DNA from: a candidate division BRC1 bacterium ADurb.BinA292
GTDB taxonomy: Bacteria > Sumerlaeota > Sumerlaeia > MVZB01
Assembly (NCBI GenBank): GCA_002068205.1
Contig: MVZB01000057.1
Coordinates: forward strand, 1-15,065
Direction of reading: 5' to 3'
DNA length: 15,065 nt
Shown: piece after piece, positions 1 through 7,126 of the stretch
Position numbering within the stretch: position 1 is the first letter of the stretch
Layout: each line of letters begins with the position of its first letter
Notes under the pieces: model-generated
The model's input: only the letters and a program-made list of their open reading frames with translations
The model's database searches: none
What the model was told of the DNA's origin: nothing
Position numbers and translations under genes: made by a program

Positions 1-24
1 AGATACGGGGGACGAGTATCCTGG

Positions 25-1164
25 TCAGGTCGCCACGAGCCGGCGCGCGCGGGCTTCGGAGAACAGGCGCGTGGAATCGCGCTCGTTGATGACCGCCGGG
101 ATCAGCAGGCGCTTGCTCCGGGTCAGTTTGCCCTCGATCGTCTGGAGCAGCAGATCGAAGGCCCGGTTGGCGAGCAGATCGAACGGGAAGTGGATCGCGG
201 TGATGCTCGGCTGGAGCAGGCTGCACAGGGAGGTCTCGACGATGGAAATGATCGCCAGGTCGCGGCCGACCTGGCGGCCGCAGAGGCGCAATTCCTCGAT
301 GGCATTGCTCAGCGCCGAGTCGCGCGGCACGATGATGCCGTCCAGATCGGGGACGCGCTGGAGCATGTCGCGCATCACGCCGCGCGTCTGGAAGCGGCTG
401 TTGCCCAGGGCGACCTGCTCGTCGCTGAGCGGGAGCCCGAGCGACTTGAGCGCTTTGCGGAACGCCCGCGAGCGGCTGACGTTGGCGCAGATGTCCTGCG
501 CGCCCCAGGTGATCAGCCCCAGTTTGCGGCAACCGCGCTGGACGAGCAGGCGGACGGCGTCGGCGATGATCCCATGCTCGTCGACCGAGACGGTGTTGAT
601 GCCCTTGACGTCGGGGGCGTTCTCGAGGACGAGCGGCATCGAGTCGGCGATGCGGGTCAGGATCGGCAGATGCAACTGGCGCGGCGTGACGTAGATCAAG
701 CCGTCGAGATACCGCAGTTTCTGGCGCAGGTTCGCTTCGAGCTCCGGGTCGGCGTCGTCGCGGCGGATGACCATCACCGAGTAGCGCGCGGCTTCGGGAT
801 GCGAGTGAATCCCGGCGATGTGCGGATCGAGGTGAACGAGGTATTCGGAGTGAGAGACGCGTTCGCCGACGGTCGCGTCCTGGTGCACGCACAAGCCGAC
901 GATGTGGCTGCGGCGGCGGCCGAGCGACTGGGCGAACGGGTTGGGCTGATAGTTCATTTCGCGCGCGGCGTTGCGGACCTTCTCGACGGTTTTGGGCGAC
1001 GCCGGATAGTTGGGATTGCCCGACAGGATGCGCGCGGCGGTGATGCGGCTGACGCCGGCGCGCTGCGCGACATCCTTGATGGTTATCGAGCGAAACCGGC
1101 TCCGGAGAGCGTTTTCGGCCTGCCCGTCGGAGGTTGCGCGCGCGGCTGGTTTCTGCTTCGCCAT
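25..1164 (-). CDS. LacI-family transcriptional regulator
   Basis: A 379-residue protein with the standard LacI layout. An N-terminal helix-turn-helix spans about residues 27-60 (ITIKDVAQRAGVS, then ITAARILSG). The hinge helix region (NPFAQSLGRRRSHIVGL, about 75-91) follows, then a periplasmic-binding-protein-like effector domain to the C-terminus. Members bind palindromic operators and release or bind DNA on sensing a sugar or related ligand. The ligand here is unknown. The recognition helix reads SRITAARIL rather than the common TVSRVLN type, so its operator may be atypical. The N-terminal tail of about 26 residues before the helix-turn-helix is longer than usual. The ATG at 1164 has a weak AGGA about 10 bases upstream. 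The gene follows the four-gene operon in the same direction after 269 bases and has its own likely promoter, so it may control itself and that operon (inference). Confidence 0.93.
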   Translation of the reverse strand: MAKQKPAARATSDGQAENALRSRFRSITIKDVAQRAGVSRITAARILSGNPNYPASPKTVEKVRNAAREMNYQPNPFAQSLGRRRSHIVGLCVHQDATVGERVSHSEYLVHLDPHIAGIHSHPEAARYSVMVIRRDDADPELEANLRQKLRYLDGLIYVTPRQLHLPILTRIADSMPLVLENAPDVKGINTVSVDEHGIIADAVRLLVQRGCRKLGLITWGAQDICANVSRSRAFRKALKSLGLPLSDEQVALGNSRFQTRGVMRDMLQRVPDLDGIIVPRDSALSNAIEELRLCGRQVGRDLAIISIVETSLCSLLQPSITAIHFPFDLLANRAFDLLLQTIEGKLTRSKRLLIPAVINERDSTRLFSEARARRLVAT

Positions 1165-1255
1165 AAATGATGGATCCTAACGGTCTGGTAAGCCGAGAAT
1201 CGGCGGTGCGGCGAGGGCTCAGGCCGGCGAGCGGGCAAGGCCCAACTCAATTCCA

Positions 1256-1284
1256 AATTCCCCTTAACCGGCGGCGGTTGTCAA
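1256..1284 (-). promoter_or_regulatory. Candidate promoter of the lacI-type gene
   Basis: Read on the minus strand, a perfect TTGACA -35 box (1279-1284) is followed after 17 bases by GGAATT (1256-1261), a weak -10 box. It lies about 90 bases upstream of the start codon. The -35 match is the main support; the poor -10 lowers confidence. Confidence 0.35.
1266..1279. promoter_or_regulatory. Candidate operator inside the lacI-type promoter
   Basis: An inverted repeat AACCG-4-CGGTT lies between the putative -35 and -10 boxes, the usual place for a repressor operator. It does not have the classic central CG dyad without spacer of LacI-family operators, so it is only a candidate for autoregulation. 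Confidence 0.3.
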
Positions 1285-1334
1285 CACGATTTGGGTTGTA
1301 CGCGCGGGGCGAATGGCGCTGGACGGGGCATCGT

Positions 1335-1384
1335 CCGCCGCGCGAGGGAGCGCGGGCGGAGATCCGTCGAAGCCGAGCGCTTCG
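1335..1384. other. GC-rich stem-loops after the DegT-type gene
   Basis: Two stem-loops lie between the DegT-type gene and the lacI-type gene. One has 9 pairs with a single bulge and a 6-base loop (1335-1343 with 1350-1359). The other is CGAAGC-5-GCTTCG (1368-1384). They could slow or end transcription of the upstream operon, but no T-run follows on the minus strand, so they are not a standard intrinsic terminator. Confidence 0.3.
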
Positions 1385-1433
1385 CCGGTTGCGACAAGTT
1401 ACGCACGCGGCCGGCCGCATTGATTTGCGGGGG

Positions 1434-2687
1434 TCAGCGGCGATTGCGTTCGGCGACCTCGCGCACGATCTCAGCCGCCCGCCGGCAATCATCCGGTTGG
1501 TACTTGGCGCAGAAGGTCGACCAGCGGATGAAGGTCTCAAGGAAACCCCAGGCGTTGGGCAGATCCTCGCCGCGATAGCTGAACCGGCGCGAGGCCGGCG
1601 GCATCGAATAGGGGTAGCGCTGCTCGTCGGCGCGCTCCCGCAGACATTCCAGCGCCGCGGGCATCAGGTAATATTTGCCGAGCCCGGCGCCGGGCAGGCC
1701 CGCTTCGGCCAGTTGGGCGGCGAATTCGCCGGCCGAGCAGTTGAAAGCTTCCGGCTCGAGGCTGATTCCGGCCATCCAGCACGAGTAGACATCCTGATAC
1801 TCCGGAATGGCGAGCGGGCGGATGCCCGGGATCTGCCGCAGCAGATCGGTTTGCAGGCGGATCATCGCATCGATGTGGGCCACCTGCTCGCGGATGATTT
1901 CGAGCTGCGCCAGGCAGATCGCCGCCGTGCACTGCGGCATGCGGTAGGCATAGCCGGCGACGGTATGGACGCGGCCGAAGCCGGGTCGCATCTGGCCGCC
2001 GCGGGCCTGGCCGACGAAGCGGATGCGCTCGGCCAGCGCGTCGTCGTTGGTGATGACGCAGCCGCCGACGTCGGAGCCCATCGTTTTTTCGGGGTCGAAC
2101 GAGAAGGCCGCCGCGTGCCCGAGCGTTCCGGCCGTCCGGCCCTTGTAGACGCTGAAGATCGCCTGGCAGACATCCTCGTAGACCGGGATGCCGCGGCGCG
2201 CGGCGAGTTCCAGCAGCGGGTCCATATCGACCATCAGTCCCGTTTTGTGAACGCAGAAGATGGCGCGCGTGCGGTCGGTCAGGTGCGGTTGAATCGTCCG
2301 GGCGGAGAAGTTGATCGAACCGGGCTCGGTGTCGGGGAAGACCGGGATGATCCCCTGCGCGATCAGGCCCTGGACGGTGCCGTAATCGGTGATCGGGCTG
2401 ACAATCACTTCGTCGCCGGGCTCCCAGGCCGAGGCGAGCACCAGCGCGTGGAGGCTCGGCGTGCAGCCCGACGTAGCGATGCAATGGGCGACGCCCATCG
2501 CCCTGGCGAACGCCTGTTCGAACCGGTCGGTCATGTCGACCGTCAGGCCGGAGTCGACGACTTCCTGAAGGTACATGAGCGCGTTGGGGCCGATCGTGCG
2601 TGGGAACGGGGTGGGGAGCACCCCGGAATCGGCGGCGGCGGCTTTCGCGCCGTAACGAGCCATTTCAATCTTCGGTGTCACGGTCAT
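1434..2687 (-). CDS. DegT/DnrJ/EryC1/StrS-family PLP aminotransferase
   Basis: A 417-residue fold-type I PLP enzyme. The family usually transfers an amino group to a keto-sugar nucleotide or cyclitol. Visible landmarks are the phosphate-binding loop ATSGCTPSLHA (about 71-81), the PLP-ring segment YEDVCQA with Asp172 and Gln175, and the Schiff-base lysine Lys201 in FSFDPEKTMGSDVGG. The start at 2687 is chosen because its ATG overlaps the TGA of the upstream isochorismatase-type gene as ATGA, the mark of translational coupling. A longer in-frame reading from 2780 would add 31 arginine- and proline-rich residues inside that gene and is unlikely. It is the last gene of a four-gene operon. The substrate is unknown. 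DegT-like proteins acting as regulators or dehydratases also exist, but the retained lysine favours a PLP aminotransferase. Confidence 0.92.
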   Translation of the reverse strand: MTVTPKIEMARYGAKAAAADSGVLPTPFPRTIGPNALMYLQEVVDSGLTVDMTDRFEQAFARAMGVAHCIATSGCTPSLHALVLASAWEPGDEVIVSPITDYGTVQGLIAQGIIPVFPDTEPGSINFSARTIQPHLTDRTRAIFCVHKTGLMVDMDPLLELAARRGIPVYEDVCQAIFSVYKGRTAGTLGHAAAFSFDPEKTMGSDVGGCVITNDDALAERIRFVGQARGGQMRPGFGRVHTVAGYAYRMPQCTAAICLAQLEIIREQVAHIDAMIRLQTDLLRQIPGIRPLAIPEYQDVYSCWMAGISLEPEAFNCSAGEFAAQLAEAGLPGAGLGKYYLMPAALECLRERADEQRYPYSMPPASRRFSYRGEDLPNAWGFLETFIRWSTFCAKYQPDDCRRAAEIVREVAERNRR

Positions 2688-3379
2688 GCCTTTCGGGCGA
2701 GTGATGGGATTGGCGCGGCGGCCGCGCGCGACGGCTCCAGGCGGCGGACGAGTTCTTCGGCCGAGAGCGACTCGGCCCACCGGCCGGCCACCAGCGGATT
2801 GATCGTCTGCTTCATCTGTTCGTTGGAGAAGAGCAGGGCGTCATGGACCCAGATGTTGGCGAACCCGGCCTCGCGGCTCATGATCAGCGTATAGAAGCAG
2901 CAGGCATCGCCGAACTGGCCGGTGATCACGACCTGGCGGATGCCGGCGTTGCGCAGCATGAAATCGAGGCCGGTCGCCTGAAATGCCGAGCTGGCGACCT
3001 TGCGGATCACGATCTCGCCGGTCGCGGGCGCCAGCTCGGGAATGACCGACATCGCCTGGGTATCGAAGGCGTCGTATTCGCGGCCGCGCTGGTAGGGGAC
3101 GACTTCGCGCGCGTCGGGCGTCCAGCGGGCGAGCACGACATGCACGACCAGGGCGCCGCGGCGGCGGAAGCTTTCCAGCACCGACCTGATCCGCGGGATG
3201 ATTCCTTCCAGCTCGCGGCGATACCAGGCGACCTGGGCGGCGTCGTCGTGGCGGCCAAGCCAGGCCGGGTCGCAGAAGCGGTTCATCATGTCGACGATGA
3301 CGAGCGCCGTCGTGTCGGGGTTGAGTTCCGCGCCGCCCGGGATCGCGGGCGAACAGGCGGGTGCTGGATGATCGGTCAT
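2684..3379 (-). CDS. Isochorismatase-family cysteine hydrolase
   Basis: A 231-residue cytoplasmic hydrolase of the isochorismatase-like superfamily, which includes nicotinamidases, N-carbamoylsarcosine amidases and ureidoacrylate hydrolases. The expected triad is visible: Asp30 in LVIVDMMNRF, Lys127 in VIRKVASSAF and Cys160 in ITGQFGDACCFYT. Length is typical. Most members cleave an amide or ureido C-N bond, so an amidase role fits its place next to two amino-group genes, but the substrate cannot be read from sequence. The start at 3379 overlaps the stop of the upstream gene as ATGA and has AGGA 8 bases upstream. Its own stop overlaps the start of the DegT-type gene in the same way. A longer in-frame reading from 3604 would lie inside the neighbour and is rejected. 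Confidence 0.92.
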   Translation of the reverse strand: MTDHPAPACSPAIPGGAELNPDTTALVIVDMMNRFCDPAWLGRHDDAAQVAWYRRELEGIIPRIRSVLESFRRRGALVVHVVLARWTPDAREVVPYQRGREYDAFDTQAMSVIPELAPATGEIVIRKVASSAFQATGLDFMLRNAGIRQVVITGQFGDACCFYTLIMSREAGFANIWVHDALLFSNEQMKQTINPLVAGRWAESLSAEELVRRLEPSRAAAAPIPSLARKA

Positions 3380-4470
3380 TCTGGTTTTCCTGTCTGGGGA
3401 GAGTGCACCGGCCGGGACGGGTCGGCGGCAAGCGCCGCGTCGGTCCGCGCCGGGTAGTATTTTTCGCGGAACGCCCGCGGGGGCAGGTAGGTGTAGTCGA
3501 GATTGGCCGTGGCGCAGAGCGCTTCGAAGCGATCCCGCTGCGCCGGCGTATCGACGGTGTAGTCGTCGCCCAGTTGCGTGACCTGCAGCACGCGGCGGTA
3601 CCATGTCCGTTGCTGGTCGGGATCAGTCAAGAGCGCGGAGCGCAGGCCGTAGAGCGCGACGGCGGGGTTGCCCCCCGGGCAGGCCGGCGTCATATCGACC
3701 CGGGGTCCGGCATTGACGGCCAGCGTATCCCACGGCCGGCCATTGCGGACGGCGCGCGTCAGCCGGTCGGCGTCGAGCAGTTCGCCGTCGGCGCGGAAGA
3801 GATGGCCCAGATCGGGATCCATCAGGATCCAGTCGCCCGTTTGCGGGTCGCGGTATTCCAGCAGCGCGTGGCCGGTGTCGAACGAGTTCCACTGGTCCAG
3901 GGTGAACGTGCTGACCTTGCGCGCCTCGATCCCCTGTTGATCAAGCAGGCGCAGCGCGACGTCGCGGATCGGGCCGCAGGTGATCGAGATGCAGACGCGC
4001 CCGGCCCGTTCGATCAGCTCCTCGGTCGTCAGGCCGTTGTCGCGCCAGCCATGAACCTGCAGATTGCCGATCGCGCCCAGAAAGCGGGGGATATCGCCCA
4101 GATAAAGGATGCGCTGGAAGGTGCGATCGGGGTGCAGGAGGAAGCGGTAGCAGCCCTCGCGATCCATCCGGATCGCGGCGTCGCCGGTCGTGACGAAGCA
4201 CGGTTCGGTGACGACGAGGGGCAGGTCCTCGACGCGGCGAACCGGCAGCGAGTCGTCGGGCGCCGCGGGCGCCAGCATCTGGACCCCGACCGCGTCAAGC
4301 AGCAGGCATTCGTGGTGGTCGACCGAGAGCGGCCCGTCCCACGACTCGCGCGGCAGGGAGGCGCCCGATTCATCGGCGGCGGCGGGGGGCGGATCGTCAG
4401 CCCGCGCGGCCAGCGGCGCGCCGACGGCCAGCAGCAGCCAGCAGGCAAGAGAACCAGGATGCGATTTCAT
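3376..4470 (-). CDS. Exported transglutaminase-like (papain-fold) protein
   Basis: A 364-residue protein with an N-terminal signal peptide (hydrophobic core LACWLLLAVGAPLAA, likely cut after ARA near residue 23), so it probably acts outside the cytoplasm. The middle resembles the transglutaminase-like core: Cys165 in ISITCGPIRDVALRLL, His201 in FDTGHALLEYRD and Asp218 in DWILMDPDLGHLF, in the order and spacing of a Cys-His-Asp triad. Bacterial members are proteases, peptide N-glycanases or amide-cleaving enzymes rather than cross-linkers. The regions on either side are not recognised. It starts 10 bases after the stop of the glycosidase-like gene, with GGTGA just upstream of the ATG, and its stop overlaps the next start by 4 bases. 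The triad is assigned by eye, so the exact family is less sure than the export signal. Confidence 0.8.
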   Translation of the reverse strand: MKSHPGSLACWLLLAVGAPLAARADDPPPAAADESGASLPRESWDGPLSVDHHECLLLDAVGVQMLAPAAPDDSLPVRRVEDLPLVVTEPCFVTTGDAAIRMDREGCYRFLLHPDRTFQRILYLGDIPRFLGAIGNLQVHGWRDNGLTTEELIERAGRVCISITCGPIRDVALRLLDQQGIEARKVSTFTLDQWNSFDTGHALLEYRDPQTGDWILMDPDLGHLFRADGELLDADRLTRAVRNGRPWDTLAVNAGPRVDMTPACPGGNPAVALYGLRSALLTDPDQQRTWYRRVLQVTQLGDDYTVDTPAQRDRFEALCATANLDYTYLPPRAFREKYYPARTDAALAADPSRPVHSPQTGKPE

Positions 4471-4480
4471 GGGGTCACCG

Positions 4481-6733
4481 TTACTTCAGAATCACGAGGT
4501 TATAACATTCAATGCGCGGCACGACGAATTCCGTCCGGCCGTCGCGATACTCCGCCGCCAGCATGGTGTCTGGCGTTCCGGCGTCGGGCGAGAGAAGCTG
4601 GACCGACTCGACCGGGCCGGGCGTCCGCACCGAGACGCGGAAGTTGGCGACGGGCTCGCGCTCCTCCCAGTTCATCAGGTGAACAAACGTCCCGTTGGCA
4701 TTGCGCGTCACCTCGGGGATCACCGGCTTGTCCGTTTCGACGCGCACGGTGCGTTGCCCGTCCAGAACGTAGTGGACGGCCTCGATGATCTGGTCGTGAT
4801 TGTTCGCGAGCGCGGGGGCGCGCATAAACAACGGAATCGCCGGGCCCGTCGGCCAGTGCTCGGCATAGTCCCAGGGCAGGTGCGATTCGCGCGACTGGAC
4901 CATCGCGACATCGGCGAGGCCATGTTCCGTCGGCGTGATCGGCCGCACCTCACCCCACGGGCGTTCGATCCGGCCGATGACGGCGACGCGGCCGGCGCCG
5001 ACCTGTTGTGTCACCAGACCGCTCTCGGGCCAGTCAATCCCCAGCAGCTCGCCCAGCAGATGAGTTTTGCGGGCCTTGAGCCACTCGGCGCGCCACGGGT
5101 GCATGAACTGATTCAGGATGGCTGTGTCCTCGGTGACCACCAGCGAGCCGCCGCGCTTGACCCAATCGGCGATCTGCTCGGCGCGCTCACGGCTCATCGC
5201 CAGCACGTTGGGCAGGAACAGGCTGCGGAAGTTGTCCAGGTGGTCCAGATCGTCGTCGAAGATGACGTTGTAGGTAATGCCGCCCTGGAAGAGCGATTGC
5301 TCGGCGAGGACCAGGCTTTCCTGGGGATAAAGATAAGTGTAGGCGAGCGTTTCGAACGAATGGAGCACGGCGGTGTCGGCGACGGTATCGGCCCCCGCCG
5401 TCAGCGGCTGATGCTCGCGATAGAAGGCGTGGTAATCGCGCATCCACTGCGGCAGGTCGCCGGCGTGCCAGATGTCGCCCACCAGATCGACCTGGGCCGT
5501 GTTAAAGGCCATCGCTTCGGCCAGCGAGATCCGCGTCAGATCCTCCAGCGCGCGGAAGTTGACCGTCGAGAGCGGGACGCGGAAGCGTTTGGCGATTTTC
5601 ATCACCATCATCCGCCCCTGCGCGACGCCGTTCTCCATGCGCGGATAATTGGAGGCCTCGGCCGAGATCAGATCGGCGTGGGGATAGACGTCCGGGGCCC
5701 AAGAACCATGGAACACCGGCAGATTCAACCCGGGGATGCCGCCATAGAGGTAGTTGATGAACCAGACCGCGTCGGGATTGACCTCCTTGATCGCTTCGTT
5801 GAGCAGGCGGGTGACCTCGCCGAGCCGTTCGCAGCGGAACCGCACCCACTCCTGCGAGACCGGATCGAGGATCTGATGTTCCTCGTTGATCAGCGTGTGC
5901 ATCGTGCGCGCGCCGAGCGTGCGGAACGGCGGCGGCACGACGTGGTCGAAGGAAGCGGCGGTTTCAAAGCGGGCCTGGCGCGCCTCGGCGTCGGGGTAGC
6001 GCGCGTTGAGATACGCCCGAAAGGCCGCCTTGCAGTGGTCGCAGTAGCACGAGTAGCTGTAGTAGCCGTAGTTGTCGGTGAAGACGCCGTCGAGGTCGAG
6101 CTCGCGGACGGCCGTTTGCAGCACGCCGCGAATATAGTCAATGAATTCGGGGTTGTTGATGCAGGGGATGTAGCGGAACCATTGATCGTAATAGGTCCAA
6201 GGGACGCCGTCGACGTTGACCTGGATCCAGTCTTCGGAGCCGGGGACGGCATCGAAGAACGGTTCATAGAAGATCGTGCCGATGGTCTGCACGTAGAGCA
6301 GGCGCCGGATGCCCCTGGCCTTGAGCGCGGCGGCCAGCGGCTTGTTCGCCTCGACCCGCTCCATCTCGTGCGGGAGGCCCATGCCGCCGATGCCGTTGAG
6401 GACGACGAAGCGGAGGCCGGCGGAATCCAGGCGGTCGGCCACGGAGGGCTGCAGGCGCAGCGCGATATTGTCGGGGGTCTCGACCGTGCGCAGGCCGCGG
6501 CGCAAGCCGGAGCCTTCCATCGTCTGCACCGAGAGGAAGCCCTCGAAGAGCCAGTCGGGGACCGGCCATTCGCGGTCCTGTGCAGGCGGTTGCGGGGAGG
6601 CGGTCGCCGCGAGCAGAATCAGCGCGCAGGGCAGCAGCCAGCGGGCGGCGCGGCGCCGTCCGGAACGGCGATGGTCGGCCGGGGGGGCGGGCGGCGGCGG
6701 TGGTTGAAACTCGTGTATCATCGGTGGGCTCAT
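4481..6733 (-). CDS. Exported glycoside hydrolase-like protein with GH42-type trimerisation-like domain
   Basis: A 750-residue protein. The N-terminus is unusual: about 30 residues including a polyproline run and an Arg-rich patch (RRSGRRRAARW), then a hydrophobic stretch LLPCALILLAATA. This reads as a long signal peptide or membrane anchor. The first large domain looks like a glycosidase TIM barrel, with DGVFTDN at 215-221 and a CYCDHC motif (Cys229, Cys231, Cys234), a pattern seen in putative hypothetical glycosyl hydrolase families. Asp220 and Glu359 (in LISAEASNYP) are candidate catalytic acids. From about 450 a second domain resembles the beta-galactosidase trimerisation (GATase-like) domain, with VKRGGSLVVTED near 525-536, followed by a beta-rich tail. 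The ATG at 6733 is preferred, with GGAA 5 bases upstream; a TTG at 6748 is possible. It is the first gene of the operon. The substrate is unknown. Confidence 0.82.
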   Translation of the reverse strand: MSPPMIHEFQPPPPPAPPADHRRSGRRRAARWLLPCALILLAATASPQPPAQDREWPVPDWLFEGFLSVQTMEGSGLRRGLRTVETPDNIALRLQPSVADRLDSAGLRFVVLNGIGGMGLPHEMERVEANKPLAAALKARGIRRLLYVQTIGTIFYEPFFDAVPGSEDWIQVNVDGVPWTYYDQWFRYIPCINNPEFIDYIRGVLQTAVRELDLDGVFTDNYGYYSYSCYCDHCKAAFRAYLNARYPDAEARQARFETAASFDHVVPPPFRTLGARTMHTLINEEHQILDPVSQEWVRFRCERLGEVTRLLNEAIKEVNPDAVWFINYLYGGIPGLNLPVFHGSWAPDVYPHADLISAEASNYPRMENGVAQGRMMVMKIAKRFRVPLSTVNFRALEDLTRISLAEAMAFNTAQVDLVGDIWHAGDLPQWMRDYHAFYREHQPLTAGADTVADTAVLHSFETLAYTYLYPQESLVLAEQSLFQGGITYNVIFDDDLDHLDNFRSLFLPNVLAMSRERAEQIADWVKRGGSLVVTEDTAILNQFMHPWRAEWLKARKTHLLGELLGIDWPESGLVTQQVGAGRVAVIGRIERPWGEVRPITPTEHGLADVAMVQSRESHLPWDYAEHWPTGPAIPLFMRAPALANNHDQIIEAVHYVLDGQRTVRVETDKPVIPEVTRNANGTFVHLMNWEEREPVANFRVSVRTPGPVESVQLLSPDAGTPDTMLAAEYRDGRTEFVVPRIECYNLVILK

Positions 6734-6788
6734 TTCAGTTCCATTCAAAAAGCGGTCGTGCGACGCGTTTGAGCGGGGAATCCGTTGT

Positions 6789-6817
6789 GTTTAACATCGC
6801 CCGCGTTGCCCGGTCAA
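6789..6817 (-). promoter_or_regulatory. Candidate promoter of the four-gene operon
   Basis: On the minus strand TTGACC (6812-6817) is followed after 17 bases by TTAAAC (6789-6794), about 56 bases upstream of the glycosidase-like start. The -35 box matches 5 of 6 and the -10 box 3 of 6. The same TTGACC-17 arrangement precedes the deoR-type gene. Confidence 0.42.
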
Positions 6818-6880
6818 GAAGCCTTCGTTCATTCCCTGAAACAGGTCTCTCGTCTCATGGACGAAAAACAGTTGCTCGAG

Positions 6881-6934
6881 GGACACAAGGGAGATCAGGG
6901 ACATCAGGGTCATAAGGGACATAAAGGACGCATG
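6881..6934 (+). repeat. Array of six degenerate 9-base units (GGACATAAG type)
   Basis: Six consecutive 9-base units follow the pattern GGACAYNAG: GGACACAAG, GGAGATCAG, GGACATCAG, GGTCATAAG, GGACATAAA and GGACGCATG. A second array of the same unit lies at 10062. The array is intergenic, about 150 bases upstream of the operon start codon. Confidence 0.8.
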
Positions 6935-6938
6935 CAGT

Positions 6939-6972
6939 CGGGCTGAAGTCTGCCGCCCCGGGCGGGACTGGC
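6939..6972 (+). repeat. Dispersed structured element, copy A
   Basis: The stretch begins CGGGCTGAAGTCTGCCG and ends GCGGGACTGGC. It matches the core of the copies at 10264, 13355 and 13706 with a few substitutions. It starts 5 bases after the 9-base array. A short GCGGATCCGC palindrome lies just beyond it. Confidence 0.7.
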
Positions 6973-7126
6973 AATGAGCGGATCCGCAAGGCCACGGCCG
7001 TCCGAACCGGTTGAGCACGGCCCTCAACTGAAGCGCCCCGCATGCTTCGGGAAAACATCCCAAGTCTTTCCCGTTTCAAGGGCCGAATTCTCGGCGGGAG
7101 ATTCATTCAACCAGACTCCCGGCCGT

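Larger units (their letters stand above)
6734..7126. other. 393-base intergenic region with repeats and a promoter
   Basis: This gap upstream of the four-gene operon holds, from left to right, the likely operon promoter, a 9-base tandem array (6881-6934) and one copy of the dispersed CGGGCTGA element (6939-6972). The remainder (6973-7126) holds a perfect AACCGGTT palindrome at 7005-7012, a GTTGAG/CTCAAC hairpin just after it, and CGGGAG/CTCCCG and GCCGA/TCGGC inverted repeats just downstream of the VCBS gene stop. No convincing gene is seen; short open frames here simply read through the repeats. Confidence 0.6.

Noticed and set aside
2688..2780. Longer start for the DegT-type gene
   Set aside because: The extra residues are Arg/Pro-rich and overlap the coupled upstream gene; the ATGA overlap at 2684-2687 gives a better start.
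3380..3604. Longer start for the isochorismatase-type gene
   Set aside because: It would overlap the transglutaminase-like gene by over 200 bases; the ATGA overlap at 3376-3379 with AGGA upstream fits better.
4190..6772. Long open frame on the plus strand opposite the glycosidase-like gene
   Set aside because: It is an antisense shadow caused by high GC at third codon positions. The minus-strand frame has recognisable domains, a signal peptide and operon spacing. The same holds for the long plus-strand frames opposite every other gene.
6791..7063. Small minus-strand frame reading MSLMTLMSLISLVSL across the 9-base array
   Set aside because: The peptide repeat is a product of the 9-base tandem DNA. 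There is no ribosome binding site and no recognisable domain outside it.
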